NCBI GenBank assembly: GCA_022495005.1
Contig: JAGYXB010001962.1
Location: 1,240,001 to 1,304,000 of the forward strand
Direction of reading: 5' to 3'
Source of the DNA: Rhyacophila brunnea
Lineage: Eukaryota > Arthropoda > Insecta > Trichoptera > Rhyacophilidae
DNA: 64,000 nt
The position numbers were made by a program, and so were the translations under genes. Each line of letters opens with the position of its first letter. The first letter of the stretch is position 1. Below the pieces are notes generated by a model that was not told the DNA's origin, did not search any database, and worked only from the letters and a program-made list of their open reading frames with translations. Below are positions 49,601-58,877 of this stretch, piece after piece.

Positions 49601-52600
49601 GGATATTCTGGAAAAATTATAAAAAAAAATATGTACCCGTCAATTACATGAGTGGAAGCAGCCATGAGACCTATTTTGGGTGAAAGCTGTTTCCTTGACA
49701 TGTCAGGCTCATCAGGCATCAATAACGAGGGCTGTGCGGCTGGTCAATGCACTCCCTAGAGATGTAGACACTTTTAGCGATGCATTAGGTATTTTGTTTT
49801 TAAAATTATATTTTATTGTTTAATTTGTAGTTTTCTTGAATTATTGTTGTTTTTTTTAATTTTATTTCTTTTGCTACGAAATTATTTTTTGCTTTGTTTT
49901 TTTTCTACACAAAGTTTATTTACTTGTTCTTTTTATTCTTAATGTCATGTTGTGAACGCCTTGAATTAATAATTTGTTATGTGCTCAATATTATAACATA
50001 TTAAAGCGTACCTCGACCAAATCATATTAATAGAGGCAGACTGTGGATATTCGACAAAAATAATGCACACTTTGGCAGTCATATTTATTTTTGTTTTCAT
50101 CGAACTTTGGACACAACATATTATATGAATAGTGTTTATTGCAAAAAAAGAATTTATGTTAGAGTATGGCTATGTTTATGTACATATTATGTGCTATGGT
50201 GTTACTTATACACTTTTACTCGTCAACTCGTGTAAACTCTACTCAGAATATTGTAGCTGATTGGTTAGGTTAGGTTAGGTTAGGTTGTCGAGTAATATAG
50301 GTAAAAAAATATAAATATTAAATCATATATTTATTTATATGGTATGTTGATACCTAATTACGAGGGTGGGTCAATAATTCCTTAGAAAAAAGCATTAAAA
50401 CAGTTTTTATTTTTGTATTTTTTTTTTATTTCTCAACATAATCTCCTTGGAGCTCAATACACTTGGTTAGACGTTTCTCAATTTTTTTAAACCGTCAGAA
50501 AAATAAGTTTTCGGAAGGTCCTCAAAATAAGCATTTGTCCGATCGATGACTTCTTCATTTGAAAAAAAACGTTGTCCACTTAGCCATTTTTTTAAGTTTG
50601 GGAAAAGGAAAAAGTCACTGGGGGCTAAATCTGGCGAATACGGTGGGTGGTCGACCAATTCGAACTTCAATTCTTCAATTTTAGCCATTGATCGTAAACA
50701 TGTGTGAACACGGGCATTGTCCTGATGAAAGAGGATTTTTTTCCTGTTTAAATGAGGCCGTTTTTCTTCAATTTTGTTTTTTAGCTGGTCCAATAAAGAT
50801 GCATAATAATCCCCTGTTATTGTTTTTCCTTTTTCCAAATAGTCAACGAAAATAATTCCACGTGCATCCCAAAATACAGTAGCCATAACCTTACCAGCTG
50901 ATTTTACGGTTTTCGCCTTCTTTGGACATGGTTTGCCTTCGCAATCCACTGCTTTGACTGTTCTTTCGTCTCGGGAGTATAGTGGTGTATCCATGTTTTA
51001 TCTACAGTCACAAAGCGACGAAAAAATTCATCCGGATTGCGTTGCATGAGCGACAACAGGGCTTTAGAGGCCACCACCCTATTGCGTTTATTGTCGACTG
51101 TGAGCAAACGCGGCACCCATCTTGCAGAAATATTTTTCATGCCCAATTTGTCATGTAAAATAGAAATGACGCTACCTTTTGAGATCCCTGTAACCTCAAT
51201 TATCTCACTCAACTTTAATCTTCGGTCACTTAACACCATATCGTGGATTTTATTGATCATTTCTGGTGTAGTCACCTCTACAGGACGTCCTGAGCGTGGT
51301 TCATCCTTTGTTGATGTACGACCACGTTTAAATTCATTTAACCAGTTATAAATAGTTGCAAGTGAAGGAGCAGATATGCCGTGAACTAAATCCAACTCAT
51401 TTTTTATTTCCTTTGCTGTTAACCCTTTTATATTAAAATGTTTAATAACAGCTCTAAACTCAATTTTCTCCATTTTCCATTTTTCCATTTTCCACAAGCA
51501 AATTTTTTTTTTAAATGTACGAGAAACACACAACAACCCGACCAATCTGATTGAAACTTCGCAGCATACTGAATCGGTAGTGCCGCTGCATGAAAACAAA
51601 CCGCTTACAGTACTAGTCGCGCCACCTGTCGGCTTTTCTAAGGACTTATTGACCCACCCTCGTACCTTGTGTGCCATAGGTTCGCCACAGCTGGTCTATA
51701 CTATAATATTTAATATCCATACTATATAATATATTATATTATGTTCTATCAGGATTTGAAGATGAAACATCCGCATAAGAAATGTGATGAGCCTCCACCA
51801 GTGTTGCCAATAATTTGTCCTGACGAAAATATGCCAGAAAAGGTAAGAAAATAATCAATTTCATACGAAAAAATGGTAGCTTTCCGTTAAAACTTTTCCC
51901 TTAAATTTGACTTTTTAAAAAGCTCTCTTGATTATTTCAGATCAAATTATCGTTTATTGTTTGTTTTGTACACGGTGGAGGTATATTGTAGGTGTAGAGC
52001 AGTGGTTCTCAGGTTAAATTTAACTGTGGCCGCACAATTGACATTGACAGTTCTATGGAAACGTCTGGCGGCCGCAGCAAATTTCACTTTTGTTGTTACA
52101 GCTAAATTTTATTTACAAAAAATTGGATCAATTTATTTATTTATACAAGTCCATTTAATAAAAGACATTTGAACATTTTAGTATATATCTATTTATTTTA
52201 GAATAATGCATATGGAAATTCCTCAATATTCCTTTTTTCCAATGCGAGCCGCATGGCTGCTTTTAAGTTTACATCTATTCTGTCAACTGGCTTTGATATT
52301 TGTTATTATTTATGAAGGGCATTACACTAGTAACAAGAAGATATATACAGTAGTAGGAAAAATCGACAACATTAATAAAGCAATTGTTGTAAATTCTTTG
52401 AATTGACTTGATTCTTGGTCAACGTATAAATAACTTCGACCAATTTTTTTCAACCGTGGTATTATTAAAATGGTTTTTAAGTACTTGGTCATGACTCATT
52501 TTCAATCTTCTCTTCTTGGTCGTGCACTCATGGCTGAGGATCGTGACCACATTTAAATTTCGCCATACTTCCGCTTCTGACAGGGCAGAATGGATAGTGC

Positions 52601-55600
52601 CCAGTCAGCTCTTTCACTTGGTCGCTCCACGCGCATTGTGGCCGCAGCAAAATCCTCTGGTGTAGATTGTAGACGCAGAGACCCGACATAAATATGTGCT
52701 CTCTAAGCTTTGTTTGACATACCTACCTACATATTTGTTTTCATTGAACTAAGAATACACATTGCAGGTCGTGTTGGTTAGTTTTTAAATTTAATTAAAC
52801 GCTCCCTAAGCCAAACATATAAAATATATACCCAAGCATGTATTGTAATAATTAGTGTTGTTATTAATTAATTATTATCATACTATTAGATATACCTACC
52901 CCTGTGGTTTTTATTATCTACTATCGATAAAACTGTATAATAACTAAAAACTGTACGTTATTCTAGAAGACGACAGTGGAGTGCACGGATAAGAAGATTG
53001 ATAAACCATCAGAAGAGGTGAGAAATAAATAAGGTGTACTAAGTTTATCCCATATTTTTCCACAACATCCGTAGCATTTTCTACCACTCCCAGTAAGGTA
53101 ACAGTTTCCCTAGTAAGCCAATTCCTATTAATAAGTTTGTGTTCACTGATAAATATATTATATCCACCATTGATTTATTAAACTATTTTTATTTTGTAAT
53201 TTCAGATTGCTTGCAAAAATTGTCTAATCGCGCAAACTGGACAGGTGATAATTTGATTTATAAATTGTCTATTATAATAATTTAGGGTTGCTACAATTTT
53301 TTGAGTCAAGTCCGGACGCTTGTTTGGGACCTTGACCCAAGCTTTTATCTTATAATTGATAACTTATAAAAACACGTATATTTTTACTTCTTAAGCGTCA
53401 ATTACATTGAGCTTTTTTACGAGCTGCTTATTGGCGAATTTAAAAGCGGGCGGTTCAGCTTCTGCGATTTGATGATTACACACAAAACTTTCCATTCGCT
53501 GGAAAGCCACAAGCCAGCCACTATTTTGACGGAACGTAGTACGTTTTTTTACCGGGAGGTTGGTACTGCGCTCTACTGCGCAGGCGCAGTAGGCCCACAC
53601 GCCGCGTGTAGCGTATAAAGTTGACCGGCTTTCAACTTTTCTCGGTGGAGTGTTTACAACCTGCTTATTAGCTTATTCGATGATTACACTGGGCGAATTT
53701 ACAGGCAGATTATAAATTCGCCAATAAGCAGCTCGTAAAAAAGCTCAATGTAATTGACGCTTTACTCAATAATTTTAACTCAGTAATGGTGGCGCTTTTA
53801 GCAGTGGACTGTATTATTTTTCAGGACGATCTGGATGCCAGATCTAGGGGTGGGGGCAATTTAACAGAATGCCAGACACTGACCTTTATGATGATTTTTG
53901 ATGGCTCCGTGGGCTGGTTGCACTGTCACTCGCGCGGTATTGTTTGATTTAGGTCACCCGGTGCGCAGAACTTGACGGTACACTGTTTATGGATGATAAT
54001 GATATATGAATGATGATGGCAGGTTGTATGAACGATGATAGCCGGTATCACGGCTTGCCAGGTATTCAGAAGTATCCGACGGTCCCACTATATCAAGCTG
54101 ACGAACTACTTCTTAATCAGTCTATATTATTGAGTCAATCACTAAGTGACGGAAAGCTATTAGAAACCCGCACGCGTCCGCTGTGTCGATCTAACTGAAT
54201 GTCTCATTTACGCTTGAATTATGATTGTAACTCCGCACTTGCCTGGTCTTGTGACAATTACAAGGAATTTGGAGATGGGTGGGGAAATGAGGAATAAATG
54301 CGAATAAAAATGGCTCAGCCACGTAGAGATTTTTAAATTAATTTCGCATTGGAAGAGGCACAGGCGGTAGGTACCTAGAATTTTTATAGAGATATTTTAT
54401 TTAAAAATAATACCTACAGGTACGTGAATTGGTAACGACACACAAAACGACCGTTCCTAAGATATTTGGATCAATTTCTATCAAGAATATATTATTAGGG
54501 ATTCCAATCCCGGATCCCGGGATCCCGAGCTATTTTCGATACCTATGCATCCCGGGATTGATAAACATAATCCCGGGATTTCGGGATTGATTTTTTTTAT
54601 AAATTTTTATGAAAAATAAAATAAAAGCAAAAATATATCAGAAAAAATACTTTTAATAAAAAATAACTATATTAGAAATAAACTGCGTTTGAATGAAGTT
54701 TGATTTATAGATTATACCCATGTGTAGATAGCCGATTTATTTTATTTTTTCACATAAATTATTAAAAATAAGAAAGATTGGAAAAAAACAATGCTTCGCA
54801 CTTTTAACAAAGTAATTCCACCATGATATCATACGTTTTACAGCAGTTTCATATTTAGCTGACTAATTAGATTTATGAAGCGGAAAGGCCTTAAGTACGC
54901 CATGATTATTTGCTTTACTATTTTAAATCTCGCTAATCCATTCTTTATGTCTTTACTATCAGAAACAGCAATCTCATATTAAATTCATTTATATTAAAAT
55001 ATTATTTACTCCATTAAACTTCTGTATTTTCTAGATTGAACGTATACAATATAAATGTCTTAAATAGAATAAACTATACTAGATTTATTTTTGACCGATT
55101 TTATCAATGTTATTTGTAAATATAAAACTTTTATATTAACAATGGAAAACAATGCCAATCCCGGGACCAGTCCCGGGATCCCGGGATTGTCAAATTGTAA
55201 TCCCGAAATCCCGGGATCAGAATTTTGGCTCGGGATTGGATTCCCTATATAATTATTATTATATCAGGTTTTACGTGTACCGTACATTTTTGTGTCTCCG
55301 TTACAACACATTTTAATTATTCTTATTTCTTATTACAGGATGCATCAATTGACGGAGTATTTTGTCTAGATACTTGCACCAAACCCACTGCCATCTGCAG
55401 GAAATGCTGGTGTGACATCAGCAAGGTGAAGCGACTACACAAATTGTAGTTTTTGTCAATTTTCAGTTAAAGTTACGACGCAAAATTACCCATTTTTATA
55501 GCATGGTTTAACCAGCCCGATTTAATTGTCCAAAACGAATATGACGTAATTAACGAATTTAAAATATTTCATATTAAAATATTTCATTGAATTCAGTTAA

Positions 55601-57828
55601 TTGATAATTATTGAACATGCATAATTTTTGAAAAACACTTTCTGAGAAAATATATTATAACCAATCGAAAAATCCTTTTTGAAAAAAGTAAGCCACCCTA
55701 GCAGGGAATCGAACCCTGCATCTCCTGGGTTTACGCCCCGTCCGTTGCATTTACCTCTATGCTACAAGGCGACGTACTAATTGCGACAAATTTTTACCTA
55801 TTGGCCTTTTTAATACCCACTCATCAGCGTTCTTCTAAATCAAGCTACTTTGGCAATCGGTTTTTGTTTTTATTAAATCAAAGTAGATACCTATTCCTTC
55901 AATTACTAACCGAAGTCGTGGATTTCTCCAGTATTTTAATGATGTAACTTACTTAAACTAACTAATAATTTATAATTAACTACTTATTTCTTTCATTCGA
56001 CGAATAATTCAGAAGATTTAAGAATGTACCATTCTGATTATTGAACATACATAATTTTTGAAAAACACTTGGTTGACACATTGGTTATAATATATTTTCT
56101 CAGAAAGTGTTTTTCTTTATTTGAGAAATTGTTCATCAGAATGGTACATTCGTTGAATAAAAGAAATAGTTAATTATAATTGATAATTGTAAAACGGGTA
56201 TTTTAACATAACTTAGCGCTACGGATTCTGGTACAAAAGTAAATCTTATACTAACTACTTGTTGATCATTATATAGATCGGATAGTGAACATATATAATT
56301 ATGTATTGTTGCTTACGTAGTTTTCATGGACAAGGGTCATCGTGAGAATATTTTGAAACCCTACAAGCAGGTGTTCAACAGAAACATCATAAGTCTAATT
56401 ACTATACCTACTCTATAGTCTATGCCAGGGTTTCCCAAACTTTTTCTGCAATGGAACATTTCGCAAACCCGAAAATTTTAACGGAACACTTAGTTTATTT
56501 TGTAGGTTATTTTTTAGCGCAGCTAACCGTTCTTCCAATTTTGGCAACTGTCGTTAAACTGACAAGCTGACAGCCGATCAGTTAAAAACAATATAGGTAC
56601 CCCATCTTTTTCATGCGCACGGTGTGACAAAAGATGGTCCTTCGTCTGTACTTAGATCATGGCCCCCACATCCCGAAGCGGCCCCCCAGGCTAGGATCTT
56701 TGGCGGGCCACTTACTTATCGCTAAGGTTAAAGGCAATGTGACGATCTACAGTTGCATATTCTAAATGGTGTTCGAGGTAAAATTAAGGGTATTTTTAGC
56801 GATTTTTTGTATTTTTATTACACCCACTTTTATGTCGATTGCACAATTATGGACATGTCAAATATCGACAATAATATGGAAAAACGACATACTATTAACT
56901 TTTAGTAAGCTTGAAATGAAACAGCGCCGCAGGCGACATTTTTTACTATTAGTGCATGTTTGTGATGTGTTTTTATCTCACTTGACTCGTCGATCTCTCA
57001 CGCCGGGCTCCCAGGCTAGAGGTCTTTCAACCCCCCCCCTTGTGAAAGCCATAAGCTACCTAGATACTTGACGTCATAAACATCAGTGGAGATTGATCAT
57101 CAGCTTTTCAATATGAAGTAGATTCTTTAATTATTTTAGTTTTACTTATTTTACTTCTAATTAGTAAAAGATCTTTAAATGTGTTCCAGTGTATAAAACC
57201 TTTCCAAATGGTCGCGGAACACCTATTCAGGTTTGGTGGAACACTGGTGTTCCGCGGAACATAGTTTGGGGAAAAAAATATTATATTTTTCATTAGAAAC
57301 AGAAATATTTTTTCAAAAAATGTCCAAGGAACCATGGTACAAAACAATCAGTCGGTATTAGTTTGTCCAATGTGCGGACCAATCACCGTCAAGAATTATT
57401 ATACGGTTACCACCCCCTCTACTACGTGATTGGTCAACGGATCGCTTTATCCTTTTCTGATATTAGTGTTGTCAAACTTTACTGACTATGTCTGTAATAT
57501 GAAAGATCTTCCGGCATTTAAATGAACTTTGTTTTTCGTCTCCTGAACATTTCACATATAGTCGCTTTGGACAAACTAATCCTAGAGCAACGAGATGGGT
57601 CCTTCTGCCATCTGACTACCGAATTGATTATTGATCTTTTTATAGGCGACCGTCGAACAATTCGACTATACGGGAAAAGGTTTCCAGCACCGGGACAAGG
57701 CAACTTGTGACAGCATAAGGAAGAATTTAAAAAAAAACCAGCCGACAACAACTGTTACAGCATGTCTCAGTGTTCATAGTAAACAGGCGCCAGAGACCAA
57801 GTCATCGAAGGGTGGTGGTGGAACTTAA
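40571..57828 (+). CDS. multi-microexon gene with duplicated Cys-rich exon cassette
   Basis: Function unknown; I do not recognise the family. Ten exons were found: 40571-40618, 44286-44372, 45501-45587, 46996-47073, 48795-48881, 51753-51842, 52967-53017, 53206-53244, 55339-55425 and 57646-57828. All are multiples of 3 with AG/GT boundaries in phase 0. Together they give 278 residues and a stop; the 5' end with the start codon is not identified. Types: A (AC-x2-C...TGQ), B (GxxCLxxCxKPxxxCRxC), C (DYTGKGxxHRxK), D (HKK...AP/PPxLP), in the order A-B-C-D-D-D-D'-A-B-C. Conservation of the reading frame between the two A-B-C sets, while the introns differ, argues for a real gene. The Cys pairs suggest disulphides or metal binding; secretion is plausible but no signal peptide is proven. 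AATAAA follows at 57843. Introns are packed with transposons. Confidence 0.8.
40665..40905 (+). mobile_element. tRNA-derived SINE, family 1, copy 1
   Basis: The head resembles a tRNA promoter (A box GTGGCCGCGCGGCTTAAGCG, B box GGTACGAATCC). The body (GTACACATATTGTTTTTCAA, TTGAGCAAGTGGCTGACATC, TGTGGAGGCCCATATGATCC) is shared with 41632-41955. It lies in the intron after exon A1. Confidence 0.8.
41026..41512. mobile_element. ~375-bp repeat enlarged by a palindrome
   Basis: Matches 30145-30520 and, inverted, 62938-63290 (TTCTTTTTCAAGTAAATGGG, GAAAATTATTTGCCGTTTCA). Here the centre contains a perfect palindrome (41339-41456). Confidence 0.75.
41339..41456. repeat. perfect inverted repeat, 40-bp arms, 38-nt loop
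   Basis: 41339-41378 is the exact inverse of 41417-41456 (arm phrase GAGAACGTCGAGCTGGGAAC). Sister copies have a single version of this arm, so the palindrome arose by inverted duplication within the element. Confidence 0.92.
41632..41955 (+). mobile_element. tRNA-derived SINE, family 1, copy 2
   Basis: Head with B box GGTTCGAATCC (41679-41689) and the same body as 40665-40905, including TGTGGAGGCCCGTAAGATCC. A block at 41800-41910 is inserted relative to copy 1. Confidence 0.8.
41990..42336 (-). pseudogene. decayed coding fragment, unknown protein
   Basis: The minus strand starts MSSSDFEDFFTFHN. After a frame change it reads DSETSNKRFSGDSEDEGF, and later SGSDISPHKKRRYAK and DNDDEDINCKTFNTLPTEFN. 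The acidic/Ser-rich composition followed by KKRR is typical of the N-terminus of some transposases and nuclear proteins, but I cannot name the family. Multiple frame breaks. Confidence 0.35.
42780..43430 (-). repeat. dispersed repeat, inverse of 17256-17990
   Basis: Shares AGTCTGACACTTTTACAAAC-type and TGTAGAGCGTCCCC blocks with the 17-kb copy in opposite orientation, but lacks its spacer-less palindrome. Non-coding; lies in the intron between A1 and B1. Confidence 0.75.
44286..44372 (+). CDS. microexon B1
   Basis: 29 codons after ATTACATTGCAG and before GTAAAG. Reads ATSKEGLYCLFSCSKP, then IGTCRDCGITILK. The four Cys (C-x3-C-x6-C-x2-C) and CLxxCxKP are shared with B2 (55339), which has the same length. 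Confidence 0.85.
44573..44650 (-). repeat. tRNA-like sequence (SINE head)
   Basis: The minus strand has an A-box-like TAGCTTAATCACTAAAGTA and a perfect T arm (ACAGG TTCAAGT CCTGT). Acceptor-stem pairing is poor, so I read it as a tRNA-derived repeat, not a working tRNA gene. Confidence 0.45.
44767..45134 (+). mobile_element. Harbinger-type MITE, copy 1 (368 bp)
   Basis: Ends AGCGTCAAT...ATTGACGCT with long inverted repeats, flanked by TAA on both sides (44764-44766 and 45135-45137). A 3-bp TWA target is the PIF/Harbinger signature. The 81-codon frame inside is conserved in the copy at 53394-53761 only because the two MITEs are similar. Confidence 0.85.
45501..45587 (+). CDS. microexon C1
   Basis: 29 codons after TTATTTTATAG and before GTAAAA. 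Contains YDTGKGLLHRKKDIC, which aligns with YTGKGFQHRDKATC at the start of terminal exon C2 (57646). Confidence 0.82.
45588..46995. other. intron; segment shared with 36.8-37.3 kb
   Basis: 45719-45780 and 46055-46190 duplicate 36770-36830 and 37147-37285. No further exon was recognised. Confidence 0.5.
46996..47073 (+). CDS. microexon D1
   Basis: 26 codons after TTATTACAG and before GTAAGA. Reads QGSTTRSLREKKIDAPSPAL then PSIQQE. It is related to D2 and D3 by basic residues followed by AP-x-P-x-LP. Confidence 0.75.
47161..47310 (+). repeat. degenerate tRNA-SINE-like repeat
   Basis: AGTTGGTTTAGCGGCCGCCT resembles an A box, and GGGTTGGGCGAGTGGCCAAC resembles the family 1 SINE body (TTGAGCAAGTGGCTGACA). 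The B box is lost. Confidence 0.45.
48047..48618. mobile_element. hAT-type element, family 1, copy 2
   Basis: TAGGGATTGCAAAACCGG...GGTATTGCAATCCCTA. GACCAA is shared by the two flanks. The interior matches 475-1038 in reverse. Confidence 0.8.
48795..48881 (+). CDS. microexon D2
   Basis: 29 codons after TTATTCCAG and before GTAAAA. Reads GFKIRRPHKRHGAPLPVTS and ends NIPSK. PHKR...APLP aligns with PHKK...PPPVLP in D3. Confidence 0.8.
49160..49815 (+). pseudogene. jockey-type non-LTR retrotransposon fragment (RT C-terminus)
   Basis: Begins KDLGILFDSRLSFRSYITSM, then ASKLLGF, NPNVLRTIYVSLVRSIFEYG and ERVQKK. This is the region after the RT catalytic core in jockey-clade proteins. Small shifts (extra Ile codons in VIMRQ and VIIWS, relative to the usual motif) and later stops show it is dead. 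It is 5'-truncated, as is common for non-LTR copies, and sits in the intron between D2 and D3. Confidence 0.85.
50259..50286. repeat. short (TTAGG)n stretch
   Basis: About five tandem TTAGG units, the inverse strand of the 119-153 array. It lies about 75 bp from the mariner end. Interstitial. Confidence 0.85.
50361..51662 (-). mobile_element. near-complete mariner element
   Basis: Inverted ends CGAGGGTGGGTCAATAA (28 bp, one mismatch) with TA on both sides (50359-50360 and 51663-51664). At 1302 bp it is typical for mariner. It contains one transposase gene on the minus strand with a single frame shift. Confidence 0.95.
50467..51488 (-). pseudogene. mariner transposase, one frameshift
   Basis: A cut-and-paste transposase that inserts at TA. 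The likely start is Met at 51488 or 51473 (MEKIEFRAVIKHF); the longer upstream frame runs out of the element. In order: a first HTH (GLTAKEIKNEL), the linker EPRSGRP, a second HTH, WVPRLL, the first catalytic Asp (VTVDKTW, where the usual next residue Glu is Lys), then HQDNARVH and YSPDLAPSDFFLF. The last two Asp are separated by exactly 34 residues, the mariner D34D. One base is missing at about 50935, between QSKQW and KPCPKK, and splits the gene into frames 50904-51677 and 50467-50994. The copy is otherwise well preserved and therefore recent. Confidence 0.93.
51753..51842 (+). CDS. microexon D3
   Basis: 30 codons after GTTCTATCAG and before GTAAGA. Reads DLKMKHPHKKCDEPPPVL and ends ENMPEK. 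It is the clearest type-D exon and adds two Cys. It starts 90 bp after the mariner's right end. Confidence 0.82.
52003..52690. mobile_element. repeat of the GTGGCCGCACAATTGAC family, copy 2
   Basis: Begins CAGTGGTTCTCAGG, a common hAT-type end, then AACTGTGGCCGCACAATTGA. It matches 34470-34645 and continues to TTGTGGCCGCAGCAAAATCC. No target duplication was confirmed. Confidence 0.6.
52967..53017 (+). CDS. microexon D' (short)
   Basis: 17 codons, KTTVECTDKKIDKPSEE, after TTATTCTAG and before GTGAGA. A related exon ending TSEE with the same donor lies on the minus strand at 63671-63715. Confidence 0.75.
53206..53244 (+). CDS. microexon A2
   Basis: 13 codons, IACKNCLIAQTGQ, after TAATTTCAG and before GTGATA. 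It matches A1 but lacks three codons near the start. Confidence 0.85.
53394..53761 (-). mobile_element. Harbinger-type MITE, copy 2 (368 bp)
   Basis: Same ends and length as 44767-45134 but inverted, flanked by TTA (53391-53393 and 53762-53764). Confidence 0.85.
53825..53947 (+). CDS. possible alternative terminal exon
   Basis: A strong acceptor (ATTATTTTTCAG) is followed by a phase-0 frame of 40 codons to TGA (DDLDARSRGGGNLTECQ...). If spliced to A2 it would end the protein early. No paralogue and no nearby poly(A) signal support it. Confidence 0.25.
   Translation, partial: DDLDARSRGGGNLTECQTLTFMMIFDGSVGWLHCHSRGIV
54496..55247. mobile_element. hAT-type element, family 2, copy 2
   Basis: TAGGGATTCCAATCCCGGAT...GGGATTGGATTCCCTA. 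AT-rich flanks. The interior matches 31162-31882. Confidence 0.75.
55339..55425 (+). CDS. microexon B2
   Basis: 29 codons after TTATTACAG and before GTGAAG. Reads DASIDGVFCLDTCTKP, then TAICRKCWCDISK. Same length and Cys spacing as B1, plus one extra Cys. Confidence 0.87.
55610..55970 (-). mobile_element. tRNA-headed SINE, family 2, copy
   Basis: The minus strand carries GCATAGAGGTAAATGCAACG (A box) and GGGTTCGATTCCC (B box). The flanking body is shared with 33590-33830, 58330-58560 and 61784-62140. It lies in the last intron. Confidence 0.75.
56426..57275. mobile_element. hAT-like element containing a nested ATGGCCCCC MITE
   Basis: Left end CAGGGTTTCCCAAACTTTTT; right region AGTTTGGGGAAA. 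56657-57052 is a third copy of the ATGGCCCCCACATCC MITE. The right boundary is approximate. Confidence 0.55.
57646..57828 (+). CDS. terminal exon C2
   Basis: 60 codons plus TAA after CTTTTTATAG. Starts ATVEQFDYTGKGFQHRDK, matching C1, then a Lys-rich stretch and a low-complexity tail ending SSKGGGGT. Confidence 0.83.
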   Translation, partial: ATVEQFDYTGKGFQHRDKATCDSIRKNLKKNQPTTTVTACLSVHSKQAPETKSSKGGGGT

Positions 57829-57842
57829 AATTCTGCCATCTC

Positions 57843-57848
57843 AATAAA
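57843..57848 (+). terminator. poly(A) signal AATAAA
   Basis: 14 bases after the stop of exon C2, within a short A/T-rich run. A suitable position for 3' end formation of the microexon gene. Confidence 0.6.
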
Positions 57849-58194
57849 ATAAAATATACACAATAATATCAACGTCAGTACCTATATCATAAAAAAATTA
57901 AACTAATTTTCAGTGTGATTTTATTTTATGAAAATACCTACTATTGATAAAATATTAAATTTAAGGTTGTGAAAAGACAAATATACAAACATTAAAAATT
58001 ATCCACAGTGTTATTGACCTTACCACACCACACCCAGTCTTAATCTGGCGTATCACGGGATTCTACGTTTGGATTTGAAGCAATTTTTGAAGTTATACTT
58101 CCTTAGGCGCGTTTGGAAAATCAGATCAGAGTGTATTTTTGGCGTGTGACATGTAACACATAATTATTTATTTTTCGCACAAAAATAAACGCAC

Positions 58195-58262
58195 TCGATT
58201 GGATTCGAACCACCGATTGTTCGGTTATCAGCCGAACGCACTACCTTTACGCCACACTCACA
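58195..58262 (-). repeat. tRNA-like sequence, Ile-like anticodon loop
   Basis: The minus strand has A box GTGGCGTAAAGGTAGTGCG, anticodon arm TTCGG CTGATAA CCGAA (anticodon GAT) and B box GGTTCGAATCC. The acceptor stem does not pair and the T stem is imperfect. I read it as a tRNA-derived SINE head or dead tRNA. Confidence 0.55.
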
Positions 58263-58329
58263 GTATGATACTGAAATCGTAACGATTATACAGAATAATT
58301 AACTATTTCTTTTATTCAACGAAGAATTC

Positions 58330-58560
58330 ACAAGATTTTAAGAATGTATCATTCTAATTATTGAACATACATAATTTTGAAAGTATGTCACTGCGTAGTA
58401 TATTGGTAAATGCGACGGGTGGGGCGTAAACCCGGGAGATACAAGGTTCGATTCCCCGTCGGGGTGGCTTACTTTTTTCAAAAAAGATTTTTTCTATTGG
58501 TTATAATATACTCTCTCAGAAAGTGTTTTTCAAAATAATGTATGATTATACAGTATATTA
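58330..58560 (+). mobile_element. tRNA-headed SINE, family 2, plus-strand copy
   Basis: CACTGCGTAGTATATTGGTA (A box region), GGTTCGATTCC (B box, about 58445-58455), then GGGGTGGCTTACTTTTTTC and the tail AGAAAGTGTTTTTCAAAAT. Confidence 0.75.
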
Positions 58561-58877
58561 TTATAGTTTAGAATTGTTCCGTTGCCTTAACAGAAAATTT
58601 ATTATTGACGGCCATTTGCAATTCCTTACGTAAACAAACTATTTAACGTCAGAGTGACAGTTGGTACTTTAAAAATAAAAACAACGAGAAGCCATTATAT
58701 AATTAAGTAATATAAGTTAAAGTGTATAGAAATAAACCAACGGCGTTCCAATAAGCGGTCCCTTTTCTTGAGTGTGTAATTTAACAAGATAATTAAGAGC
58801 TAGTCAAAGAATCTAGTTTATCACAAGTTTTGTTTTTGTTTTGTTACGCCAAAGAAGTAGCCTGAATTGGAATGGAG

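Noticed and set aside
40571..57828. Aphid bicycle-type effector gene
   Set aside because: The microexon architecture is similar in spirit, but every intron here is phase 0 and I see no paired C-Y-C motif. The resemblance is not enough to name the family.
58195..58262. Functional tRNA-Ile gene
   Set aside because: The anticodon arm and B box are good, but the acceptor stem does not pair and the T stem is imperfect; more likely a SINE head.
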